DNA of 64,000 nucleotides, from assembly GCF_014647915.1 (NCBI RefSeq), contig NZ_BMQC01000005.1, forward strand, positions 62,001 to 126,000. The letters run 5' to 3'. This DNA comes from Pilimelia terevasa (GTDB taxonomy: Bacteria > Actinomycetota > Actinomycetes > Mycobacteriales > Micromonosporaceae). Both the position numbers and the translations under genes were made by a program. Below, piece after piece: positions 16,781-26,728 of this stretch; position 1 is the stretch's first letter, and every line of letters begins with the position of its first letter. The notes below the pieces were generated by a model. The model ran no database searches. It was not told the origin of the DNA and worked only from the letters and a program-made list of their open reading frames with translations.

Positions 16781-17836
16781 TTACGGGCGGTCGCCCGGCT
16801 TGTCCGGCTCCGCGAAGAGCGCGTCCTGCGCCGGGCCGGGCGGGGTCCGGCCGAGATGGCGCCAGCCGGCCGCGGTCGCCACGCGGCCCCGGGGGGTGCG
16901 GGCGAGCAGGCCGGCCCGGACGAGGAACGGCTCGCACACCTCCTCGACCGTGTCCGGCTGCTCCCCCACGGCCACGGCCAGGGTCGACAGCCCGACCGGG
17001 CCGCCGCCGAAGGTGTCGACCAGGGCGCGCAGCACGGCGGTGTCCAGCCGGTCCAGGCCGGAGGTGTCGACGTCGTACACCCGCAGGGCCGCCTGCGCCG
17101 CCGCCCGGTGCACCACGCCGTCGCCGCGGACCTCGGCGAAGTCCCGGACCCGGCGCAGCAGCCGGTTGGCGATCCGCGGAGTGCCCCGGGAGCGGCCGGC
17201 GATCTCCGCCGCCCCGTCCTCGGTGGTCTCCACGCCGAGGATGCCCGCCGCCCGGCGGATCACCTGCTCCAGTTCGGGCGGGTCGTAGAAGTCGAGGTGG
17301 GCGACGAAGCCGAACCGGTCCCGCATCGGCCCGGTCAGCAGCCCGGCCCGGGTGGTGGCGCCGACCAGGGTGAAGGGCTCCAGGTCCAGCGGGATCGCGG
17401 TGGCGCCCGGGCCCTTGCCGACGATGACGTCGACCCGGAAGTCCTCCATGGCGCTGTAGAGCAGCTCCTCGGCCGGCTTGGCGATCCGGTGGATCTCGTC
17501 GATGAACAGCACGTCGCCGCGGTCGAGGCTGGTCAGTACGGCGGCCAGGTCGCCCGACCGCTCGATCGCCGGCCCGCTGGTGATCCGCAGCCCCCCGCCC
17601 AGCTCGGCGGCGACGATCATGGCCAGCGTGGTCTTGCCCAGACCGGGCGACCCGGACAGCAGGATGTGGTCCGGCGCCGTACCGCGCCGCAGCGCGCTGT
17701 GCAGCAGCAGCTCCAACTGTTCGCGCACCCGGTGCTGGCCCACGAACTCGGCCAGCCGCTGGGGACGGACACTGGCCTCGGCGTCGCGCTCCGCGTCGTC
17801 GTCGGCGTACGCCGACACCACGCCGTCGGCCGCCAT
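16781..17836 (-). CDS. ruvB: Holliday junction branch migration ATPase RuvB
   Basis: 351-residue AAA+ motor that drives branch migration with RuvA. Walker [10 protein letters not shown] at 61-69, Walker [10 protein letters not shown] near 112-120, sensor 1 region [10 protein letters not shown], and the C-terminal winged-helix domain ([36 protein letters not shown] region). The frame is open far upstream, but ATG at 17834-17836 overlaps the ruvA stop as ATGA and gives the family N-terminus. It is the last gene of the ruvCAB operon. Confidence 0.97.
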   Translation of the reverse strand: MAADGVVSAYADDDAERDAEASVRPQRLAEFVGQHRVREQLELLLHSALRRGTAPDHILLSGSPGLGKTTLAMIVAAELGGGLRITSGPAIERSGDLAAVLTSLDRGDVLFIDEIHRIAKPAEELLYSAMEDFRVDVIVGKGPGATAIPLDLEPFTLVGATTRAGLLTGPMRDRFGFVAHLDFYDPPELEQVIRRAAGILGVETTEDGAAEIAGRSRGTPRIANRLLRRVRDFAEVRGDGVVHRAAAQAALRVYDVDTSGLDRLDTAVLRALVDTFGGGPVGLSTLAVAVGEQPDTVEEVCEPFLVRAGLLARTPRGRVATAAGWRHLGRTPPGPAQDALFAEPDKPGDRP

Positions 17837-18438
17837 CAGCGGGCCTTGCCGAGGAGGCGGATCGCGTGCCGCAGCAGCACCGGCACCGGCGGCGGCGTGC
17901 CGTCGACCGTCTCGGCGACCGCGGAGACCGCCGCGTCCGCCTGGGCGGCCGACCAGCCGAGCCCGACCAGCCCCTGGCGCACCTGGTCCTGCCACACCGC
18001 CGGCACGGCGGCGCCCGCGCCGTCGCCGCCCGCGGCGAGCCGCCCGACCTTGTCGCGCAGCTCCAGGATCAGCCGCTCCGCGCCCTTCTTGCCGATGCCC
18101 GGAACACGGGTCAGGGTGCCGACGTCGCCGTTGGCGAGCGCCGCCCGCACCGCCTCCGGGCTGTGGACCGCCAGTACGGCCTGGGCCAGCCGCGGGCCGA
18201 CCCCGCTGGCGGTCTGGAGCAGCTCGAACAGCGCCTTGGCCGGCTCGTCGGCGAAGCCGAACAGGGTCAGCGAGTCCTCGCGCACCACGAGGCTGGTGGC
18301 CAGCGCCGCCTCGTCGCCCGGCCGCAGCCCGGCCAGCGTCGCCGGAGCACACTGGACGGCGAAGCCGATCCCCCCGACCTCGACCACGGCGTGGTCGGCA
18401 CCGACGGCGGCCACCCGGCCGCGCACACTGGCGATCAT
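17836..18438 (-). CDS. ruvA: Holliday junction-binding protein RuvA
   Basis: 200-residue protein that binds four-way junctions as a tetramer and loads RuvB. N-terminal OB fold ([26 protein letters not shown]), two helix-hairpin-helix motifs ([19 protein letters not shown] and [19 protein letters not shown]) and the C-terminal RuvB-contact domain. Two adjacent ATGs exist; the second (18436-18438) is preferred because GGAGG lies 6 nt before it, against 3 nt for the first. The start overlaps the ruvC stop. Confidence 0.96.
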   Translation of the reverse strand: MIASVRGRVAAVGADHAVVEVGGIGFAVQCAPATLAGLRPGDEAALATSLVVREDSLTLFGFADEPAKALFELLQTASGVGPRLAQAVLAVHSPEAVRAALANGDVGTLTRVPGIGKKGAERLILELRDKVGRLAAGGDGAGAAVPAVWQDQVRQGLVGLGWSAAQADAAVSAVAETVDGTPPPVPVLLRHAIRLLGKAR

Positions 18439-18959
18439 CATCGTCCTCCGGGATGGCGGGCCGCGGCGGCGGCGACCTTGGCGCGGGTACCGCCGCGCCA
18501 GACGTGGCAGATGGCCAGGGCCAGGGCGTCGGCGGCGTCCGCCGGACGGGGCGGGGCGTCCAGCCGGAGCAGGCGGGTGACCATGGCGGTCACCTGCGCC
18601 TTGTCGGCCCGGCCGGAGCCGGTGACGGCGGCCTTGACCTCGCTGGGGGTGTAGGTCTCCACGGGCAGGCCGAGCCGGGCGCCGCTGAGTACGGCCACGG
18701 CGCTGGCCTGCGCGGTCCCCATGACGGTGCGGACGTTGTGCTGGCTGAACACCCGCTCGACCGCCACGGCGTCGGGGCGGTGGTCGGCGACGAGGCGCTC
18801 CAGCGCACGGTCCAGGTGGAGCAGCCGCAGCGGAAGCGGGTCGCCGGGGTCACTGTGCACGATGTAGTAGCCGACCAACTGGCACGGCCGGCCGGGAACG
18901 CCCTCGACGACCCCGACGCCGCACCGGGTCAGGCCGGGATCGATGCCCAGTACCCGCAC
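18438..18959 (-). CDS. ruvC: Crossover junction endodeoxyribonuclease RuvC
   Basis: 173-residue Holliday junction resolvase of the RNase H fold. The first catalytic Asp is at residue 7 ([12 protein letters not shown]), a conserved Glu lies in [14 protein letters not shown], and the C-terminal acidic pair in [18 protein letters not shown] at 18957-18959 is the start that gives the standard N-terminus. First gene of ruvCAB. The divergent eis-like gene begins about 150 nt away. Confidence 0.97.
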   Translation of the reverse strand: MRVLGIDPGLTRCGVGVVEGVPGRPCQLVGYYIVHSDPGDPLPLRLLHLDRALERLVADHRPDAVAVERVFSQHNVRTVMGTAQASAVAVLSGARLGLPVETYTPSEVKAAVTGSGRADKAQVTAMVTRLLRLDAPPRPADAADALALAICHVWRGGTRAKVAAAAARHPGGR

Positions 18960-19093
18960 CGCCGTCCACCTCCCCGCCCTCGCCGCACGTACACGTGTTC
19001 GACACCCTACCGGCTGCCCCGGCCGCCGCCGCGCACCTCACCCGCCGCGCCCGGCCCGCGGAAAAGGGGGCGCCGACCGGCCCGGCGGAGCCA

Positions 19094-19099
19094 TAGGAT
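19094..19099 (+). promoter_or_regulatory. -10 box of leaderless eis-like gene
   Basis: TAGGAT 7 nt before the GTG start; there is no ribosome binding site in between, so translation is probably from a leaderless mRNA. Confidence 0.5.
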
Positions 19100-19106
19100 C
19101 GCGGCC

Positions 19107-20366
19107 GTGGCGACTGACTTCACCGTCCGAACGCTGACAGCGGCGGACCTGCCCGCGGCGTGGCGGCTGGGCCGGGACGCGTTCGGCGGGCCCGCCGAGC
19201 CGCCGGCCCGCGCGCTGACCGTGCGCCCGGCGACGACCCAGTACGGGGCCTTCGACGGCGGCGGCGGGCTCGTGGGCCGGGCGATCGACCTGCACGACGG
19301 GCAGTGGTGGTCCGGCCGGCCGGTGCCCGCCGCCGACGTGGCCGGGGTCGCCGTGGCGCCGGCCTGGCGCGGCCGCGGGGTGGGCCGGGCGCTGCTGGCG
19401 GCGCTGCTCGCCGGGGCGCGCGGGCGCGGCGCCGCGGTGAGCGCGCTGTTCCCGACGGTGGCCGCGCCGTACCGGGCCGCCGGCTGGGAGGTGTGCGGGA
19501 CTCGCCGCGAGTACCGGGTCGCCGCCAGCGCCCTGCCGTGGCACCGGCCCGGGGACGGGTTGACCGTCCACGACGGCGGCCCGGCCGACGAGGCGGAGGT
19601 ACACGCGCTGTACACGCGGGTGGCGCGGCACCGGGCCGGGCCGCTGACCCGCGTCGGCGGGCGGTTCGCGCCGGCCGACGCGGCGGGCCCGGCCGACGTC
19701 GGCGGGCTGACGGTCGTGCGGCGGAGCGACGTGGTGGTGGCGTACGCGCGGTGGGAGCGCGGCAGCGGCTACGGCACCGACGGCGTGCTGGCGGTGGAGG
19801 ACCTGGCCGCGGCCGAACCGGCGGCGGCGCGGGCCCTGGTCGGCGTGCTGGCCGGCTGGCAGAGCGTCACGCCCGTGCTGCGGCTGGCGCCGCTGGCGTA
19901 CGACGCGCTGTCCCCGGTGCTGCCGTGGGAGGTGATGGCCGAGCACGAGGCGCAGCCGTGGATGCACCGGCCGGTGGACGTGGTCCGCGCGGTCGCGGCG
20001 CGTGGCTGGCCGGGGTACGCGCGCGGCGAGGCGACCTTCACCCTGGCCGACCCGGTCTGCCCGTGGAACACCGGTACGTGGCGGCTCCGCGTCGAGGGCG
20101 GCGACGGCGCGCTGACCCCGGCCTCACCGACGGAGGCGACGCCGGAGCTGACCGTGGGCGGCTTCGCCCAGCTCTACTGCGGGGTCGCCACCGGAGCGGG
20201 TCTGGTCGAGGCGGGGATGGCCGAAGCCGGCCCCGCCGAAGCAGAGCCGGTCGCAGCAGGGCCGGCCGAAACGGGTTCGGCGGGGGCGGGCATCGCGGGG
20301 TCTGGGGTCGCGGCGCTGGACCTGCTCGCGTGCGGCGGACCGGCCCAGCTCCCCGACTACTTCTGA
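19107..20366 (+). CDS. Eis-like GNAT acetyltransferase with SCP2-type C-terminal domain
   Basis: 419-residue protein of the 'enhanced intracellular survival' (Eis) family: tandem GNAT domains plus a sterol-carrier-like C-terminal domain. Acetyl-CoA loop VAVAPAWRGRGVGRALL at about 89-105. Family members acetylate amines, including aminoglycosides at several positions in mycobacteria. The C-terminal residue is Phe (PDYF); in M. tuberculosis Eis the terminal Phe carboxylate is the catalytic base, so this is a meaningful match. Residues about 375-400 hold a degenerate AGMAEAGPAEAEPVAAGPAE stretch that looks like an expanded repeat inside the last domain. GTG start chosen from the leaderless promoter. 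It converges on yebC with only 4 nt between stops. Confidence 0.85.
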   Translation: MATDFTVRTLTAADLPAAWRLGRDAFGGPAEPPARALTVRPATTQYGAFDGGGGLVGRAIDLHDGQWWSGRPVPAADVAGVAVAPAWRGRGVGRALLAALLAGARGRGAAVSALFPTVAAPYRAAGWEVCGTRREYRVAASALPWHRPGDGLTVHDGGPADEAEVHALYTRVARHRAGPLTRVGGRFAPADAAGPADVGGLTVVRRSDVVVAYARWERGSGYGTDGVLAVEDLAAAEPAAARALVGVLAGWQSVTPVLRLAPLAYDALSPVLPWEVMAEHEAQPWMHRPVDVVRAVAARGWPGYARGEATFTLADPVCPWNTGTWRLRVEGGDGALTPASPTEATPELTVGGFAQLYCGVATGAGLVEAGMAEAGPAEAEPVAAGPAETGSAGAGIAGSGVAALDLLACGGPAQLPDYF

Positions 20367-20370
20367 GCCG

Positions 20371-21123
20371 TCACTCGTCGAGGGCGGCCATGATCTCGTC
20401 GCTGACGTCGAAGTTGGCGTACACGTTCTGCACGTCGTCGCAGTCGTCCAGGACGTCGATCAGCTTGAAGATCCTGCGGGCGCCGTCCTCGTCGAGCGGG
20501 ATGGTGACGCTGGGCACCAGCGGCGACTCGGCGGAGTCGTACTCGATCTTTGCCTTCCGCAGCGCCTCGCGGACGCCGAGCAGGGCGCCCGGTTCGGAGA
20601 CGACCTCGAAGACCTCGCCGAGGTCGTTGCACTCCTCGGCACCGGCGTCCAGGACCGCCAGCAGGACGTCGTCCTCGGTCAGGCCCTCCTTCGGCACGAT
20701 CACGACGCCCTTGCGGGCGAACATGTAGGACACCGAGCCGGCGTCGGCGAACGAGCCGCCGTTGCGGGTCAGGGCGGTGCGGACCTCGGTCGCCGCGCGG
20801 TTGCGGTTGTCGGTCAGGCACTCGATCAGCAGCGCGACGCCGTTCGGGCCGTAGCCCTCATACATGATCGTCTGCCAGTCGGCGCCGCCGGCCTCCAGGC
20901 CCGAACCGCGCTTGACGGCGCGGTCGATGTTGTCGTTGGGGACCGAGGACTTCTTGGCCTTGGCGATCGCGTCGAACAGCGTCGGGTTGCCGGCCGGGTC
21001 GCCGCCGCCGGTGCGGGCCGCGACCTCGATGTTCTTGATCAGCCGGGCGAAGAGCTTGCCACGCTTGGCGTCGATCGCCGCCTTCTTGTGCTTCGTGGTC
21101 GCCCACTTTGAGTGCCCGGACAT
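20371..21123 (-). CDS. yebC: YebC/PmpR family protein
   Basis: 250 residues, starting [23 protein letters not shown], the family hallmark, and continuing with the three-domain YebC fold ([23 protein letters not shown]-type segment, SDYMFARKG-like segment, acidic cavity). Members have been described as DNA-binding regulators and more recently as ribosome-associated factors that help with difficult nascent sequences. The position between pdxT and ruvC is conserved in actinobacteria. It starts 15 nt after the pdxT stop, likely the same operon. Confidence 0.94.
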   Translation of the reverse strand: MSGHSKWATTKHKKAAIDAKRGKLFARLIKNIEVAARTGGGDPAGNPTLFDAIAKAKKSSVPNDNIDRAVKRGSGLEAGGADWQTIMYEGYGPNGVALLIECLTDNRNRAATEVRTALTRNGGSFADAGSVSYMFARKGVVIVPKEGLTEDDVLLAVLDAGAEECNDLGEVFEVVSEPGALLGVREALRKAKIEYDSAESPLVPSVTIPLDEDGARRIFKLIDVLDDCDDVQNVYANFDVSDEIMAALDE

Positions 21124-21138
21124 CCAGCCTCCGTCGTC

Positions 21139-21789
21139 TTAGGCCGCCGCCCGCACCATCTCCACGAACATCCGGTGGACGCGCAGGTCGCCCGTCAGCT
21201 CCGGGTGGAACGAGGTGGCGAGCAGTCGCTGCTGCCGAATCGCGACAATCCTACCGCTGGCGGCGGCGCCGTCGGCGGCGGCCGCATCGACGCCGCCCGT
21301 GGCCGTGCCGGGGGCGACCCGGCCGAGGACCTCGACGCCGGCGCCGACGGACTCGACCCACGGGGCGCGGATGAACACCGCGCGCACCGGCCCGCCCTCG
21401 ACGCCGGCCAGGTCGACGGGCGCCTCGAACGAGTCGACCTGGCGGCCGAACGCGTTGCGGCGCACGACCATGTCGATGCCGTCGAAGCCGCGCTGGTCGG
21501 GCCGCCCGTCCAGGACGGTGCGGGCCAACATGATCATCCCGGCGCAGGAGCCGTAGGCGGGCAGGCCGTCGGCGATCCGGGCGGCGATGAGGTCGCGGAC
21601 GCCGAACGTGTCCACCAGCTTGCTCATCGTCGTGGACTCGCCGCCGGGCAGGACCAGGCCGTCGACCGAGGCGATCTCCTCCCGGCGGCGGACCGGCCGG
21701 GCGATCACGTCGCACTCGGCCAGCGCCGCCAGGTGTTCCCGGACGTCGCCCTGCAGCGCGAGCACCCCGACGGTCGGATCAGCGTTCAT
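21139..21789 (-). CDS. pdxT: Pyridoxal 5'-phosphate synthase glutaminase subunit PdxT
   Basis: 216-residue class I glutaminase that supplies ammonia to PdxS for direct PLP synthesis. LPGGESTTM, the nucleophile Cys in [10 protein letters not shown] and the His-Glu pair in [11 protein letters not shown] form the active site. An Ala/Gly/Asp-rich insertion ([16 protein letters not shown], about residues 165-182) is present near the C-terminus. ATG at 21787-21789. It is separated from pdxS by a serine hydrolase gene on the same strand; in M. tuberculosis a different gene (a thioesterase) occupies that place. Confidence 0.95.
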   Translation of the reverse strand: MNADPTVGVLALQGDVREHLAALAECDVIARPVRRREEIASVDGLVLPGGESTTMSKLVDTFGVRDLIAARIADGLPAYGSCAGMIMLARTVLDGRPDQRGFDGIDMVVRRNAFGRQVDSFEAPVDLAGVEGGPVRAVFIRAPWVESVGAGVEVLGRVAPGTATGGVDAAAADGAAASGRIVAIRQQRLLATSFHPELTGDLRVHRMFVEMVRAAA

Positions 21790-21824
21790 GCCCCGCAGCC
21801 TAGGGGGCGCCCGCGCCGGTGCGG

Positions 21825-23006
21825 CTACCGGACCGCGGGGACGACGAAGTCGGCGAGGAACTGGCGGATGTCGAGTTCCCGGTTCTCCGCCCGGTCGCCG
21901 TCGCCCTGGGTGTTCTGCGTGGTGGTCACGACCAGGTCGAGGTCCCGGACGACGGCGACGTACTGGCCGCCGAAGCCCCACGCGAGCTGGACCGGGTGCC
22001 CGGCGACCTCGGTGGCCCACCAGCCCGACGCGTACTGGAAGCCGGGCTGCCGGACCCGGGTGGCCGTGACGGTGCGGGACTGGGCGACGGTGTCCTTCGG
22101 GACCACCTGGTTGCCGCCCCACACCCCGTCGGCCAGGTAGAGCTGGCCGAACCTGGCCAGCTCCCGGGCGGTCAGGTACATGTTGTAGCCGCCGGCGTAG
22201 ACGCCCTGCGGGTCCTGGATCCAGCGCTCCGGCGCGATGCCCAGCGGGGTGAACAGCACCTGGTCGGCGTACGCGCAGGTGCTCATGCCCGTGGCCGCGG
22301 CGAGTACCGCCGAGAGCACATGGGTGTTGCCGGTGCTGTACGTGAATCCGGCGTCGGCGGTGCGCGGCAGGGCGAGGATGGCGCCCACCCAGTCGTCGGC
22401 GGCCTCGATCTGCTCCTCGGTCTCGTCCTCGCGCCAGCGCAGGCCCGAGGACATGCTCAGGAGCTGGCCGACCGTGATGGCGCCCGCGGCGGACCCGGCC
22501 GGCGCGTACTGCGGCAGGTACGCCGACAGGGGGGCGTCGAGGCTCTTGATTTTGCCCTGTGCCACGGCGATGCCGGTCACCGCCTGCAGGATGCTCTTGG
22601 AGGCGGAGTGCACGTTGTTGCTCTGCTCGCGCGCGCCGTCGCGGAAGTACCGCTCGTAGGCGAGCTTGCCGTGGCGCACGAGCACCATGCTGCGCAGCCC
22701 GCGCTGCTCGGCCAGCCAGTCGCCGGCCGCCTCGACGCCCCCGGCGTCCAGGCCGACGTCGCCCGGTGCGGCGGCGGCCCAGTCCGCGGAGTCCTCGCGC
22801 GGGTCCTCCAGCGGGCGGCCGCGGTCGTAGAACGACCGGCCCTGCCGCTCGCCCACGGCGGCGCAGTCCAGCGCGGCCGAGTGCGGGGAGCGGAGGCTGA
22901 CGGCATCGCACGCGGTGGCGGTGGCGGCGAGGAGCCCGACGCACAGGAGGGCCGCCGACGGCCGGCCTGCACGCCCGGGCCGCCCGCGGCGGGAGGGGAG
23001 AGACAT
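21825..23006 (-). CDS. Exported serine hydrolase (beta-lactamase / penicillin-binding protein-like fold)
   Basis: 393-residue class C beta-lactamase-fold hydrolase. A basic N-terminus and hydrophobic stretch ending ATATAC suggest export, possibly as a lipoprotein, though the lipobox is imperfect. SxxK nucleophile motif HSASKSIL, a Tyr motif YSTGNTHVL, and a third motif region [10 protein letters not shown] are visible. Family members include esterases, peptidases and beta-lactamases, so the substrate is open. ATG at 23004-23006 begins the signal sequence; in-frame upstream codons reach 23081 but overlap pdxS. It lies between pdxS and pdxT, all on one strand. Confidence 0.8.
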   Translation of the reverse strand: MSLPSRRGRPGRAGRPSAALLCVGLLAATATACDAVSLRSPHSAALDCAAVGERQGRSFYDRGRPLEDPREDSADWAAAAPGDVGLDAGGVEAAGDWLAEQRGLRSMVLVRHGKLAYERYFRDGAREQSNNVHSASKSILQAVTGIAVAQGKIKSLDAPLSAYLPQYAPAGSAAGAITVGQLLSMSSGLRWREDETEEQIEAADDWVGAILALPRTADAGFTYSTGNTHVLSAVLAAATGMSTCAYADQVLFTPLGIAPERWIQDPQGVYAGGYNMYLTARELARFGQLYLADGVWGGNQVVPKDTVAQSRTVTATRVRQPGFQYASGWWATEVAGHPVQLAWGFGGQYVAVVRDLDLVVTTTQNTQGDGDRAENRELDIRQFLADFVVPAVR

Positions 23007-23070
23007 GCCGGCCATCGTGGCGCGAAAAGCTATGAGGGAGCTGTGCGCGTAGCTGGGAGGACGCTGTGGG

Positions 23071-23982
23071 TCACCAGCCACGCTCGGCGAGCCGGTGCGG
23101 CACCGGGATCTCGTCCACGTTGAGGCCGACCATGGCCTCGCCCAGGCCGCGCGAGACCTTGGCCAGGACGTCGGGGTCGTCGTAGAAGGTGGTGGCCTTG
23201 ACGATCGCCTCCGCGCGCTGGGCGGGGTTGCCGGACTTGAAGATGCCGGAGCCGACGAACACGCCCTCGGCGCCGAGCTGCATCATCATCGCCGCGTCGG
23301 CCGGGGTGGCGATGCCACCGGCGGTGAACAGGACGACCGGCAGCCTGCCGGTCTCCGCGACCTCCCGGACCAGCTCGTAGGGCGCCTGGAGCTCCTTGGC
23401 CGCGACGTACAGCTCGTCGGCCGGCAGCGAGGCCAGCCGGCGCAGCTCGCCGCGGATCTGGCGCATGTGCGTGGTCGCGTTGGAGACGTCGCCGGTGCCG
23501 GCCTCGCCCTTGGACCGGATCATCGCCGCGCCCTCGGTGATCCGGCGCAGCGCCTCCCCGAGGTTGGTGGCGCCGCAGACGAAGGGCACCGTGTACGCCC
23601 ACTTGTCGATGTGGTTGGCGTAGTCGGCCGGGGTCAGCACCTCGGACTCGTCGACGTAGTCGACGCCGAGGGCCTGGAGGATCTGCGCCTCGGCGAAGTG
23701 CCCGATCCGGGCCTTGGCCATGACGGGGATCGACACGGTGTCGATGATGCCGGCGATCATGTCCGGGTCGCTCATCCGGGAGACGCCGCCCTGGGCGCGG
23801 ATGTCGGCGGGCACCCGCTCCAGCGCCATCACGGCGACGGCGCCGGCGTCCTCGGCGATCTTGGCTTGCGCGGGCGTGACGACATCCATGATCACACCGC
23901 CCTTGAGCATCTCGGCCATGCCGCGCTTGACGCGGGCGGTGCCGGTGGCGGTGGTCTGGTCGTTCTCGGCGTTCGCGGACAC
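23071..23982 (-). CDS. pdxS: Pyridoxal 5'-phosphate synthase subunit PdxS
   Basis: 303-residue TIM-barrel enzyme that condenses ribose 5-phosphate, glyceraldehyde 3-phosphate and ammonia to [16 protein letters not shown], active-site lysine region [14 protein letters not shown], and [20 protein letters not shown] are diagnostic. GTG at 23980-23982 follows GAGGAG. A TAGCAT box lies 39 nt before the start. It should form a PLP synthase complex with PdxT encoded two genes downstream. Confidence 0.97.
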   Translation of the reverse strand: MSANAENDQTTATGTARVKRGMAEMLKGGVIMDVVTPAQAKIAEDAGAVAVMALERVPADIRAQGGVSRMSDPDMIAGIIDTVSIPVMAKARIGHFAEAQILQALGVDYVDESEVLTPADYANHIDKWAYTVPFVCGATNLGEALRRITEGAAMIRSKGEAGTGDVSNATTHMRQIRGELRRLASLPADELYVAAKELQAPYELVREVAETGRLPVVLFTAGGIATPADAAMMMQLGAEGVFVGSGIFKSGNPAQRAEAIVKATTFYDDPDVLAKVSRGLGEAMVGLNVDEIPVPHRLAERGW

Positions 23983-24020
23983 GGCGGTTCAGCTCCTCGG
24001 GCAGGGGTGATTCGCGGCTC

Positions 24021-24026
24021 ATGCTA
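24021..24026 (-). promoter_or_regulatory. Candidate -10 box for pdxS
   Basis: TAGCAT on the minus strand, giving a short 5' leader of about 30 nt to the pdxS GTG. The -35 element is not evident. Confidence 0.4.
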
Positions 24027-24057
24027 CGCCGCGGCGCGCGCCCGCCCCGACGGCCAA

Positions 24058-24603
24058 TCAGTCCCCGGTGGCCTGCGCTGTGGCCGTTCTCACTCCTGCC
24101 GCACCGGCGCCGACGGGCACGGGGGCCGGCGCCCCGGCCAGGGCCGGGTCGTCGATGTCGAAGTACGCCGGCAGGGCGTGCTGCTGGGCCAGGCGCAGCA
24201 GCCGCACCGGCCGCAGGCGCCGCACCGCCAACGCGTCCCGGACCAGGTCGGTGTGCACCTGCCGGGCCACCGCAACCCGGCGGCTGGCCGCCCGGACCGG
24301 CTCGCCCACGTCGCAGCGCGCCGCCACCGCCCGGAGCTGGCGGGTGAGGGCGTTCTCGGCGGCCTCCCGGTCGCCGGGAGCGCCGTCGAGGGCCCCGCGG
24401 GCGGCCGCGTAGAGCAGCGGCGCGGGGAGCCGCTCGGCGAGGACGGCGGCCGCGGCGGCCCGCCGGACCAGGTGGGCGTCCAGTGCCCGGGCCGCGGCGC
24501 CCGCGCGCGCGTGCAGCCGGTTGACCCGGGCCGTCGTCGCCGCGAGGTAGAGGGCGAGGACCAGGACCGCGAGCAGCACCGCCGTGTAGAGCATGTCCGG
24601 CAT
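24058..24603 (-). CDS. Single-pass membrane protein of unknown function (LemA-like layout)
   Basis: 181 residues. An N-terminal membrane helix (MLYTAVLLAVLVLALYLAAT) is followed by long, Arg/Ala-rich amphipathic helices (VNRLHARAGAAARALDAHLV and on) and a short Pro/Ala-rich tail. The layout recalls LemA-type proteins, but I see no diagnostic motif and do not assign it. It lies in the PIM-pdx block of conserved order, where mycobacteria carry a NUDIX gene. ATG at 24601-24603 (MPDMLYTAV); a second Met three codons later is also possible. Confidence 0.75.
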   Translation of the reverse strand: MPDMLYTAVLLAVLVLALYLAATTARVNRLHARAGAAARALDAHLVRRAAAAAVLAERLPAPLLYAAARGALDGAPGDREAAENALTRQLRAVAARCDVGEPVRAASRRVAVARQVHTDLVRDALAVRRLRPVRLLRLAQQHALPAYFDIDDPALAGAPAPVPVGAGAAGVRTATAQATGD

Positions 24604-24662
24604 CGTAGGCGGCCCCCGGCGGCGCCGCGAGGCCCGCGACCCCCCGGTGGGCGTGGCCGTCG

Positions 24663-25832
24663 TTACACCACGTCGAGGTCGAGCGGCAGCGCGGTGTCCA
24701 CGACCCGGCCGCTGACCGCCTCGATCGCGGTCGCGTACACCTCCAGGACCCGGCCGGCGACCAGCGGCCAGTCGTAGGCGGCCACGGCCCGGCCGGCGCG
24801 CGCGGCCAGCTCCGCGCGGCCGGCCGGGTCGTCCAGCAGGGCGCCCAGGGCCGCGTCGAGGGCCGCGGCGTCGCCCGTGGGGAAGAGCACCCCGGCCGCC
24901 CCGCCGTCGAGCACCCGGCGGAAGGCGTCCAGGTCGCTGGCGACCACCGGCGCCCCGGCGGCCATCGCCTCGGTGAGGATCATGCCGAAGGACTCGCCGC
25001 CGGTGTTGGGGGCGACGTAGACGTCGACGCTGCGCAGCATCCGGGCCTTCGCCTCGTCGGAGACCATGCCGAGGAAGGTCACCTGGTCGTGCCGCGCGGC
25101 CGGGAGCTGGGCCAGGGCCGACTGCCGGTCCCCGCGGCCGGCCACCAGCAGCCGTACCCCCGGCCGCCGGGCGGCCAGCCGGTCGAACGCCTCCAGCAGC
25201 ACCGGGAAGCCCTTGCGCGGCTCGGTGTACCGGCCCAGGAAGCCGACCGTGCCGCCGTGGCCGGGGCCGCACGGGCCGGGCAGGTCCGGCAGCGCTACGG
25301 CGTCGCGGAAGGCCGCCACGGCCACGCCGTTGGGGATCTCCACCGCGCCGCCGTCGAGGTGCTCGACCTGGACCCGGCGGGCCAGCGCGCTGACGGCGAT
25401 CCGGGCGGTGATCCGCTCCAGCACCAGTTGCAGCACGTTCTGCGCCGCGGCCATCGCCCGCGAGCGGGTCATCGCCGTGTGGAAGGTCGCCACCACGGGG
25501 CCCCGGGCGCAGAGCACGGCCAGCAGGCTGAGGCTGGGCGAGAGGGGCTCGTGCACGTGCAGGACGTCGAAGTCGCCGGCCGCCAGCCAGCGCCGCACCC
25601 GCGCCGCCGACAGCGGGCCGAACGCCAGTCGCGCCACCGAGCCGTTGTACGGCACCGGCACGGCCCGCCCGGCGCTGACCACGTACGCCGGCAGGGCGTC
25701 CTCGTCGTGGGCCGGGGCCAGCACGCTCACCCGGTGCCCCAGGCCGGCCAGCGTCTCGGCCAGGTCGCGGATGTGGCCCTGGACCCCGCCGGGGACGTCG
25801 AAGGAGTAGGGGCACACGATGCCGACGCGCAT
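24663..25832 (-). CDS. pimA: PimA-type GDP-mannose:phosphatidylinositol mannosyltransferase
   Basis: 389-residue GT4, GT-B-fold enzyme. N-terminal MRVGIVCPYSFDVPGGVQGHIRDL with the GGVQ loop is typical of PimA, which transfers the first mannose to phosphatidylinositol at the cytosolic membrane face. The donor-site EX7E motif ESFGMILTE and AAGAPVVASDLDAFRRVLDGG are intact. ATG overlaps the stop of the upstream acyltransferase gene (ATGA). Together with pgsA and the acyltransferase it forms a phosphatidylinositol mannoside operon identical in order to that of mycobacteria. Confidence 0.93.
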   Translation of the reverse strand: MRVGIVCPYSFDVPGGVQGHIRDLAETLAGLGHRVSVLAPAHDEDALPAYVVSAGRAVPVPYNGSVARLAFGPLSAARVRRWLAAGDFDVLHVHEPLSPSLSLLAVLCARGPVVATFHTAMTRSRAMAAAQNVLQLVLERITARIAVSALARRVQVEHLDGGAVEIPNGVAVAAFRDAVALPDLPGPCGPGHGGTVGFLGRYTEPRKGFPVLLEAFDRLAARRPGVRLLVAGRGDRQSALAQLPAARHDQVTFLGMVSDEAKARMLRSVDVYVAPNTGGESFGMILTEAMAAGAPVVASDLDAFRRVLDGGAAGVLFPTGDAAALDAALGALLDDPAGRAELAARAGRAVAAYDWPLVAGRVLEVYATAIEAVSGRVVDTALPLDLDVV

Positions 25833-26728
25833 CAGGCCGCACCCGCCGACGCGTCGTCCCACAGGGGCTGGAGCATGTGCCAGTCGGCGGGGTGCGCGGC
25901 GATGCCGGCGGCGAACCGGTCGGCGATCTCCTGGGTGAGCCGGCCGACCCGCTGCGCCCGCGGCCCGTCGGCGGGCAGCGGCAGCGGCCCCTCCAGGGCG
26001 CCGGCCGGCCCCTCGGCGTCGTACCACATCCGCACCGTGTAGAGCGGGGCACCGGTGAGCAGGGCCAGCATCGCCGGGCCGCCGGGCATCCGCGCCCGGC
26101 CGCCGAAGAACCTGACGGGCACGCCGCTGCCGCCCAGGTCCCGGTCGGCGAGCAGCGGGACCACGTACCCGGCGCGCAGCTTCTCGACCAGGACCCGCAG
26201 CGGCGGCCGGTCGCCGCCGGTCAGCGGGAGGATCTCCAAGCCGAGGCCCCGCCGGAAGTCCAGGAACCGCGCGTACAGCGCCGCCGGCTCCAGCCGCTCC
26301 ACGACCGTCACGACCGGCCAGCCCTGCGCGGCGACCCACGCCCCGGCCGCGTCCCAGTTGCCGGCGTGCGGCAGGGCCAGCACGGCGCCGCGGCCGGCCG
26401 CGACGTCGGCGGCGAGCCGCACGGCGCCGGCCAGCCGGAAACACTCCCGGCGCTGGTCCGGGCGCAGCGCGGGCAGCCGGAACGCCTCCAGGTAGTACCG
26501 GGCGTACGAGCGCATCGCGCACCGGAGCAGGTGCTCCAGCGCGGGGCCGGGGACCTGCGCGCCGACGACCCGGCGCAGGTTGTCCCGCAGCGTCTCGACC
26601 GGCCTCCCGCCGCGCCGGGTGGCCAGGTCCGCCACCGCGCGGGAGGCCGCCGCCGCGACCGGCTCCGGCAGCGCCCGCGCCAGTCGCCAGCTTGCCGCGT
26701 AGCCCCAGGCGGTCAGCCGGTCGCTCAC
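25832..26728 (-). CDS. Phosphatidylinositol mannoside acyltransferase (HtrB/PatA family)
   Basis: 298-residue membrane-associated acyltransferase of the lysophospholipid/HtrB type. The HX4D motif is present in LPHAGNWDAAG. Homologues (PatA) acylate the 6-position of the PimA-added mannose using acyl-CoA. GTG at 26726-26728 overlaps the pgsA stop as GTGA; 25 further in-frame codons upstream lie inside pgsA and are unlikely to be used. Gene neighbours on both sides support the role. Confidence 0.9.
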   Translation of the reverse strand: MSDRLTAWGYAASWRLARALPEPVAAAASRAVADLATRRGGRPVETLRDNLRRVVGAQVPGPALEHLLRCAMRSYARYYLEAFRLPALRPDQRRECFRLAGAVRLAADVAAGRGAVLALPHAGNWDAAGAWVAAQGWPVVTVVERLEPAALYARFLDFRRGLGLEILPLTGGDRPPLRVLVEKLRAGYVVPLLADRDLGGSGVPVRFFGGRARMPGGPAMLALLTGAPLYTVRMWYDAEGPAGALEGPLPLPADGPRAQRVGRLTQEIADRFAAGIAAHPADWHMLQPLWDDASAGAA

